64,000 nt of DNA from contig NZ_CP127173.1 in the NCBI RefSeq assembly GCF_030264295.1, positions 5,773,501-5,837,500 of the forward strand. The letters are read 5' to 3'. The DNA is from Amycolatopsis nalaikhensis. Its GTDB lineage: Bacteria > Actinomycetota > Actinomycetes > Mycobacteriales > Pseudonocardiaceae. The translations under genes and the position numbers were made by a program. Positions 58,911 through 64,000 of the stretch are shown here, piece by piece (within the stretch, counting starts at the first letter, position 1; the number at the start of each line of letters is the position of its first letter). The notes beneath the pieces were generated by a model. The model did no database searches. It was given only the letters and a program-made list of their open reading frames with translations, and was not told the origin of the DNA.

Positions 58911-60468
58911 GCGCGGCCGCTGTCTGGCGTTTCCGGATGGTCATCTTGTCGAGTTTGCCCACCGAGGTCTTCGGGATGGCCTCGACGCGGACGAACGCGT
59001 CCGGCACCCAGTAGCGCGGAAACTTCGCGCTGACGTAGTCCTTCAGCTCGTCGTCGGAGACGTCGGCGGAGGTCACGATCCAGGCCAGCGGGCGTTCCTG
59101 CCACTTCTCGTGCGGAACACCGATCACCGCTGCTTCCTCGACAGCGGGGTGCAGCATCAGGTGGTTTTCCAGCTCGATCGAGGAGATCCACTCGCCGCCG
59201 CTCTTGATGAGGTCCTTCGAACGGTCCTTGATCTGGAGCTGGCCGGTGGGGGAGATGACCGCGACGTCGCCGGTGCGCAGCCAGCCGTCGTGGAAGGACT
59301 CGGATGGGCCGGTCGCGCCGAGGTAGGCGCCGGTCACCCACGGGCCGCGGGCGTCCAGTTCGCCGGTGGTGTGGCCGTCCCAGGGCAGTTCGCGGCCTGT
59401 GTCGTCGACGATCCGGATCTCGAACAGCGGCAACGGTGGGCCTTGGTTCTCGCGGCCGTTGAGGAACGTGCCCATGGGGGATGTCTCGGTCATGCCCCAG
59501 CCGTTCGCCGTCGACGCGCCGTGGGAGGCCCACCATTCGGCGAGCGCTGCTGGGGGAGTCTGGCCGCCCATCCAGACCGTCTTCAGGGACGACAAGTCGT
59601 GGGCGGCCGGGTTCTTGCGGTATTCGTCGCGGATGAGCGCGGCCACCGCGGGGGCGCCGACGAGGACGTCGGGGGACTGGGTGGTGATGATGCGGAGGAA
59701 GTCGGCCGGGGTGGGGTGCGGGCCGGGGAGGATCAGGCGGGCGCCCTGGAGGGTGCCGGCGTGCGGTGCGCCCCAGCTGTTGACGTGCGACATCTGGCAG
59801 GCGACGAGGTAGCCGCGGTGGCCGGACATCGCGACGCCGTCGGCGGCGGAGATCGCCAGGGCGTGCAGGACCGTGCTGCGGTGGGTGTAGACGACGCCTT
59901 TCGGCAGGCCGGTCGTGCCGGAGGTGAAGCAGATCGACGACGCGGTGCGCTCGTCGAACTCCGGGAACTCGGCCAGTTCGGTGGCTTCCTCGAGGAGAGT
60001 GTCGAACGACCAGGTCTTCACCCCGGGGAGCTCGGCGTCGCCGCCGAGGACGACGACGTGCTTGACCGCTGGCGTCGCGGGCAGGATCTCCTGGACGACC
60101 GGCAAGAGGTCCGCGTCGACCAGCAGGACTTCGTCTTCGGCCAGGTTCACCGAGTAGACGATGTGCTCGGCCGGCATGCGCTGGTTGATGGTGTGCAGCA
60201 CCGCGCCGATGCCGGGGACGCCGAAGTAGGCGGCCAGGTGGCAGTCGCTGTTCCAAGCCAGCGAGCCGACCTTGGTGCCCGGCCGCACGCCGAGCTCCAG
60301 CAGCGCGGACGCCAGGCGACGAGCGTCCGACGCGAGCTGGCGGTAGGTGAACTCGCGGCGGACCTCACCGCCGCCGCAGCTGACGTTCACGCGGTCGCCG
60401 AACACTCGCTCGGCCCGGTGCAGCAGCGAGCTGATGAGCAGGGGGCGATCCATCATCGTTCCGAGCAC
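58906..60468 (-). CDS. Acyl-CoA synthetase (AMP-binding)
   Basis: A 520-residue medium/long-chain acyl-CoA ligase of the adenylate-forming superfamily. Motifs: SSICFTSGTTGLPKGVVYTH (P-loop-like A3), NGWGMTETSPMGT (A5), DGWLRTGDVAVISPTGQLQI with DRSKDLIKSGGEWIS (A7-A8), and near the end AIPKTSVGKLDKM with the catalytic Lys (A10). GTG 60468 (reading MLGTMMDRPL) follows AAGGAA and fits the family start. It is divergent from the SMP-30/hydratase/monooxygenase operon and would activate the acid released from it. The IS481 element sits in its stop codon without altering the protein. Confidence 0.93.
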   Translation of the reverse strand: MLGTMMDRPLLISSLLHRAERVFGDRVNVSCGGGEVRREFTYRQLASDARRLASALLELGVRPGTKVGSLAWNSDCHLAAYFGVPGIGAVLHTINQRMPAEHIVYSVNLAEDEVLLVDADLLPVVQEILPATPAVKHVVVLGGDAELPGVKTWSFDTLLEEATELAEFPEFDERTASSICFTSGTTGLPKGVVYTHRSTVLHALAISAADGVAMSGHRGYLVACQMSHVNSWGAPHAGTLQGARLILPGPHPTPADFLRIITTQSPDVLVGAPAVAALIRDEYRKNPAAHDLSSLKTVWMGGQTPPAALAEWWASHGASTANGWGMTETSPMGTFLNGRENQGPPLPLFEIRIVDDTGRELPWDGHTTGELDARGPWVTGAYLGATGPSESFHDGWLRTGDVAVISPTGQLQIKDRSKDLIKSGGEWISSIELENHLMLHPAVEEAAVIGVPHEKWQERPLAWIVTSADVSDDELKDYVSAKFPRYWVPDAFVRVEAIPKTSVGKLDKMTIRKRQTAAAP

Positions 60469-60640
60469 CGCGCGTTCCTTCCGTCGTCGATCGCCGGTGA
60501 GCTTGCTCGTCGGCACGCGGGGCGAACTGTCCCGCTTCGCGACACCCCGCCACGGCTGTAGCCATTTCGGACAGTTCCCGGCCTGTGTCGTGCGCCACCG
60601 TGGTCAGCCAATGGGAACCCGAGTCGAAGGGTGAGTGCTG

Positions 60641-61540
60641 ATGACGAACCGGGACGTCAAGGTGGTGGCCAAGGGGTTCACCTACCTGGAAGGGCCGCGC
60701 TGGCACAACGGCCGGCTGTACTTCGTCGACTTCTACACGCACACGGTGAACGCGCTGAACGCCGACGGTTCGATCGAGCAGATCGCGGTGGTCGAGCAGC
60801 AGCCGTCCGGCCTCGGGTGGCTGCCCGACGGGCGGCTGCTGGTCGTGTCCATGAAGGACCGCAGGATCCTACGGCAGGAGCCGGACGGAACGCTGGTCGA
60901 GCACGCTGACATCTCGGCGCTCTGCAGCGGCCACGCCAACGACATGGTGGTCGCCCGCAACGGCCAGGCCTACGTCGGCCACTTCGGCTTCGACCTCATG
61001 GGCGGCGCGGACCACGAGTTCGCGAGCGTCGTCCTGGTCAACCCCGACGGGACTTCGCAGGCGGTCGCCGAGGGCCTGTCGTTCCCCAACGGCATGGTGA
61101 TTACCCCGGACGACAAGACGCTGATCGTGAACGAGCTGTTCGGCAACCGGGTGTCGGCCTTCGACATCAAGGCCGACGGCACCCTGGGACCGCGGCGCGA
61201 CTTCGCGGCCTACGGCGACCTCGGCGACGAGCCCAGCTGGCAGAAGCGAGTCGAGGCCTCGACGATCGTCCCGGACGGGCTGGCCATCGACGCCGAAGGC
61301 GCTGTCTGGGTCGCCGATTGCGCCCGCCAGCGCGCCGTCCGGATCGCCGACGGCGGCGAGATCCTCGACGAGGTCAGCACCGCACCCAACGGCGTCTTCG
61401 CGGTCGGGCTCGGCGGCGACGACGGGAAGACGCTGTTCCTGTGCGTCGCACCGGACTTCGACGAGGCGGCCCGCACGGCGGCGCGCGAGGGCGAGTTGCA
61501 CGCCGTCCGCGTCGAGGTGCCGCACGCCGGAACTCCGTGA
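60641..61540 (+). CDS. SMP-30/gluconolactonase-type lactonase
   Basis: A 299-residue six-bladed beta-propeller of the SMP-30/gluconolactonase/LRE family. It begins DVKVVAKGFTYLEGPRWHNG (the metal-binding Glu in LEGP), with SGLGWLPDGRLLVVSMKDRR, GHANDMVVARNGQAYVGHFG (Asn-Asp pair), GLSFPNGMVITPDDKTLIVN and VPDGLAIDAEGAVWVADC (metal Asp). ATG 60641 has AAGGGTGA upstream. Next to a Baeyer-Villiger enzyme it probably opens the lactone formed. First gene of the rightward operon; six bases to the hydratase gene. Confidence 0.88.
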   Translation: MTNRDVKVVAKGFTYLEGPRWHNGRLYFVDFYTHTVNALNADGSIEQIAVVEQQPSGLGWLPDGRLLVVSMKDRRILRQEPDGTLVEHADISALCSGHANDMVVARNGQAYVGHFGFDLMGGADHEFASVVLVNPDGTSQAVAEGLSFPNGMVITPDDKTLIVNELFGNRVSAFDIKADGTLGPRRDFAAYGDLGDEPSWQKRVEASTIVPDGLAIDAEGAVWVADCARQRAVRIADGGEILDEVSTAPNGVFAVGLGGDDGKTLFLCVAPDFDEAARTAAREGELHAVRVEVPHAGTP

Positions 61541-61545
61541 GGACG

Positions 61546-62418
61546 ATGCGGTTCACCACGCTGACGCACGAACTCGACGACGGCGTCCTGACGGTCACCC
61601 TCGACCGGCCCGACCACCTCAACGCCTTCACCGTCGAGATGGCCGACGAACTCGAAGCGACGTTCGACGAGGTGAACGACCAGGACGACGTCCGCGCGGT
61701 CATCGTCGCCGGCGCCGGCCGGGCGTTCTGCGCCGGGATGGACCTGAACCGGCCCGGGAACGTGTTCGGCCTCGACGAAACCTGCCGCCCGACGCTGGCG
61801 GATCTGGCCGACTTGACCGACCCGGAGCTGCGCCGGATCCGGGACACCGGCGGCCGCGTCACGCTCGCGATCTACGCGTGCCGCAAGCCGGTGATCGCGG
61901 CGATCAACGGCGCCGCCGTGGGGATCGGCGCGACCATGACCCTGGCGATGGACGCGCGGCTCGCATCGACTACAGCTCGCATTGGCCTGCTCTTCGGGCG
62001 TCTGGGCATCACGCCCGAGGCAGCGTCGACGTGGTTCCTGCCGCGGATCGTCGGCATCCCCACCGCGCTGGATCTCGTGTATTCCGCCGACGTCGTCAAC
62101 GCCGACGAGGCGGCTGCTTGCGGCTTGGTGCGGTCGGTGCACGAGCCGGCCGACTTGCTTGCCGCGGCGCGGGAACTGGCAGATCGGTGGACGAAGGGGC
62201 GGTCGGCTGTGAGCACGGCGCTCACCCGGCAGATGATGTACCGCAACGCCGCGCGGCCGCACCCCGCCGACGCGCACCGTGTCGACTCGCTCGCGATGTT
62301 TTACACCAGCATCGGCGACGGCGCGGAGGGTGTCGCGGCGTTCCGCGAGAAACGAGACCCTGATTTTCGCGCGAGCGCGGCGAAAGACATGCCGCCGTTC
62401 TACGAACAGTGGATCTGA
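61546..62418 (+). CDS. Enoyl-CoA hydratase/isomerase family protein
   Basis: A 290-residue crotonase-fold enzyme acting on acyl-CoA. Key parts: LTVTLDRPDHLNAFTVEMAD, VIVAGAGRAFCAGMDLNRPG (oxyanion hole), KPVIAAINGAAVGIGATMTL (second oxyanion glycine region), and LLFGRLGITPEAASTWFLPR with the catalytic Glu of the ITPE motif. The length and the YACRKPVIAAING context resemble hydratases of degradation operons. Starts six bases after the lactonase stop. Converts an enoyl-CoA intermediate during beta-oxidation of the opened ring. Confidence 0.9.
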   Translation: MRFTTLTHELDDGVLTVTLDRPDHLNAFTVEMADELEATFDEVNDQDDVRAVIVAGAGRAFCAGMDLNRPGNVFGLDETCRPTLADLADLTDPELRRIRDTGGRVTLAIYACRKPVIAAINGAAVGIGATMTLAMDARLASTTARIGLLFGRLGITPEAASTWFLPRIVGIPTALDLVYSADVVNADEAAACGLVRSVHEPADLLAAARELADRWTKGRSAVSTALTRQMMYRNAARPHPADAHRVDSLAMFYTSIGDGAEGVAAFREKRDPDFRASAAKDMPPFYEQWI

Positions 62419-62508
62419 CCGACTCGTTTTCGGACAGTTGTGACCTGGCCGACAGTCTTACGTTCGTTCTCGCCTGGCGAAGGCGATCCACGGAACGAGG
62501 AGTGTGCA

Positions 62509-64000
62509 ATGACGACAATGGAGTCTTCCGCCGACGCCCGGAGCGGGGACAAGCAGAGTGACGTTCTCGACGTGCTCGTGGTGGGTGGCGGGTTCTCCGG
62601 CCTTTACCAGCTCGACCGCCTGCGGGACCTTGGCTTCGACGTCAAGGTCTGGGACGCCGCCGGCGGTCTGGGCGGGATCTGGTGGTGGAACTGCTACCCG
62701 GGCGCCCGGACGGACACCGTCGGGCACATCTACCAGTTCTCCCACAAGGGCTTGTGGAAGGACTACGACTTCGGGGAGCGCTATCCCGACTTCGCCGGCG
62801 TCCGCGACTACTTCGAGTACGTCGACCGGAAGCTGAACCTCACCAAGGACGTCGAATTCAACACCACCGCCGCGCAGGCACAGTGGGACGAGGACCGTCG
62901 TGAGTGGACGGTGTTCTCCTCGGACGGCAAGGCGCAGAAGGCGCGGACCGTCCTGGTCGCGACCGGGTTCGGCGCCAAGCCGCTCTACCCGAACATCCCC
63001 GGAATCGATACCTTCGCCGGCGAATGCCACCACACGGCGCGGTGGCCGCAGGGCGGGCTCGACATGACCGGCAAGCGCGTGGTGATCATCGGGACGGGCG
63101 CCAGCGGAGTGCAGGTCGTGCAGGAAGCCGCCCGCGACGCCGCGCAGGTCACCGTCTTCCAGCGCACGCCGAACCTCGCGTTGCCGATGCGGCAGCGCAA
63201 GCTCGACGGCGCCGAGAACGACATGGTGCGCACCGACCTGCCGGGGCGGTTCGACGCGCGATACAAGGCCTTCGCGGGCTTCGACTTCGACTTCATGCCC
63301 GAGAACGCCGCCGACGCGACTGACGCCGAGCGCCGCGCGACCTACGAGCGGTTCTGGGCCGACGGCGGGTTCCCGCTCTGGCTGGGCATGTACCAAGACC
63401 TGCTCGCCGACGAGGAGGCGAACCGCACTTTCTACGACTTCTGGCGCGAGAAGGTCCACGAGCGCGTGCAGGACCCGGCGACCGCCGAGCTACTGGCGCC
63501 CACGCTGCCGCCGCACCCCTTCGGCGTCAAGCGGCCCGCCCTGGAGCAGAACTACTTCGACGTGTTCAACCAGGACAACGTGCACCTGATCGACCAGAAC
63601 GACGAACCGGTCCTCGAGATCACTCCGAGCGGGGTGGTGACGAAGAACGGCCTGATCGAGTGCGACGTCATCGTGCTGGCGACCGGGTTCGACAACAACC
63701 GCGGCGGCATCCTCGCCATCGACATCCAGGGCGTCGACGGCGAGCGGCTGCAGGACAAGTGGGCGAACCGCGTCGACACGTTCATGGGCCTGTCGACGAG
63801 CGGCTTCCCGAACATGCTGTTCCTCTACGGCCCGCAGAGCCCGTCCGGCTTCTGCAACGGCCCGACGTCGGCGGAGTACCAGGGCGACATGGTGGTCGAG
63901 TTCCTCGAACACGTCCGCGCCGGCGGCCACACCCGGTTCGAGTCGGCAAGCCCCGCCGAGAAGGAGTGGACCGCGCACGTCGACGAGCTGTTCGAGGGCT
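62509..64000 (+). CDS. Baeyer-Villiger monooxygenase (3' end outside window)
   Basis: A type I flavin-dependent Baeyer-Villiger monooxygenase of at least 497 residues. The FAD-binding site is VVGGGFSGLY (residues 24-33), the NADPH site is IIGTGASGV (193-201), and between them lies the diagnostic fingerprint FAGECHHTARWP (169-180), which fits F-x-G-x3-H-x3-W-P. GIWWWNCYPGARTDT matches the cyclohexanone/phenylacetone monooxygenase group. GAGGAG precedes ATG 62509. It inserts oxygen beside a ketone to give an ester or lactone, the substrate of the neighbouring SMP-30 enzyme. A 90-base space separates it from the hydratase, so it may have its own promoter. Confidence 0.93.
   Translation, partial: MTTMESSADARSGDKQSDVLDVLVVGGGFSGLYQLDRLRDLGFDVKVWDAAGGLGGIWWWNCYPGARTDTVGHIYQFSHKGLWKDYDFGERYPDFAGVRDYFEYVDRKLNLTKDVEFNTTAAQAQWDEDRREWTVFSSDGKAQKARTVLVATGFGAKPLYPNIPGIDTFAGECHHTARWPQGGLDMTGKRVVIIGTGASGVQVVQEAARDAAQVTVFQRTPNLALPMRQRKLDGAENDMVRTDLPGRFDARYKAFAGFDFDFMPENAADATDAERRATYERFWADGGFPLWLGMYQDLLADEEANRTFYDFWREKVHERVQDPATAELLAPTLPPHPFGVKRPALEQNYFDVFNQDNVHLIDQNDEPVLEITPSGVVTKNGLIECDVIVLATGFDNNRGGILAIDIQGVDGERLQDKWANRVDTFMGLSTSGFPNMLFLYGPQSPSGFCNGPTSAEYQGDMVVEFLEHVRAGGHTRFESASPAEKEWTAHVDELFEG

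Noticed and set aside
58640..60256. Leftward 538-codon frame across the IS and ligase
   Set aside because: It is a +1 shadow of the acyl-CoA ligase running into antisense transposase; no domain fits.
1..64000. CRISPR arrays
   Set aside because: No regularly spaced short direct repeats were seen on reading the window.

Overview
The window is high-GC DNA from an actinomycete. GTG starts, long actinobacterial AfsR/STAND and XRE-TPR regulators, SAV2177-type methyltransferases and DUF4192/DUF6283 proteins point to the Streptomyces/Pseudonocardiaceae range. No rRNA, tRNA or CRISPR array was recognised. All calls come from reading the sequence; no database search was run.

Left third (1-31.6 kb): a plasmid-like or integrated conjugative/mobilisable element, transcribed almost wholly leftward. 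It holds a MobF (TraA/TrwC) relaxase-helicase cut by the window edge, SSB, a primase-polymerase, a ParB-like protein, a DprA-like protein, a GP88-like and a DUF932 phage/plasmid protein, three DUF4192-type proteins, two PP2C-type proteins (one degenerate), a ComM/YifB-like protein with a ruined Walker A, a LuxR-type regulator and many small hypotheticals. Most gene blocks end in long perfect hairpins. A 194-base nest of inverted repeats (5677-5870) is unexplained by any gene. Between 26.5 and 28.2 kb lies a decay zone with a broken secreted-protein gene and a truncated, frameshifted SARP gene.

Middle (32-46 kb): a secreted SH3-like protein, two STAND/TPR regulators (one with a SARP N-terminus) flanking a GT-B-like protein, a frameshifted PD-(D/E)XK-type nuclease gene, a 36-codon ORF for a signal peptide followed by about ten residues, and small HTH genes.

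Right-middle (44-57.8 kb): XRE regulators beside their usual partners (SAV2177 methyltransferase, kinase-like phosphotransferase, small zinc proteins). The most intriguing unit is the tight rightward operon 51483-54914: three mini-ORFs, an AlkA-like HhH-GPD glycosylase, a B12-binding radical SAM enzyme and a dTMP-kinase-like protein, ended by a hairpin and preceded by two palindromes in the space shared with a divergent XRE-TPR regulator. After it come a NUDIX gene and a broken graspetide (ATP-grasp plus PIMT-type methyltransferase) maturation locus: the ATP-grasp gene lacks its N-terminal third, no precursor gene is visible, and regulator fragments sit on both sides.

Right end (57.8-64 kb): an intact-ended IS481-family element with a CCTAGG target duplication sits exactly in the stop codon shared by two convergent genes. 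Beyond it is a catabolic locus: acyl-CoA ligase, and divergently an SMP-30 lactonase, an enoyl-CoA hydratase and a Baeyer-Villiger monooxygenase (cut by the right edge), which together suit oxidation of a cyclic ketone to a lactone and on to beta-oxidation.
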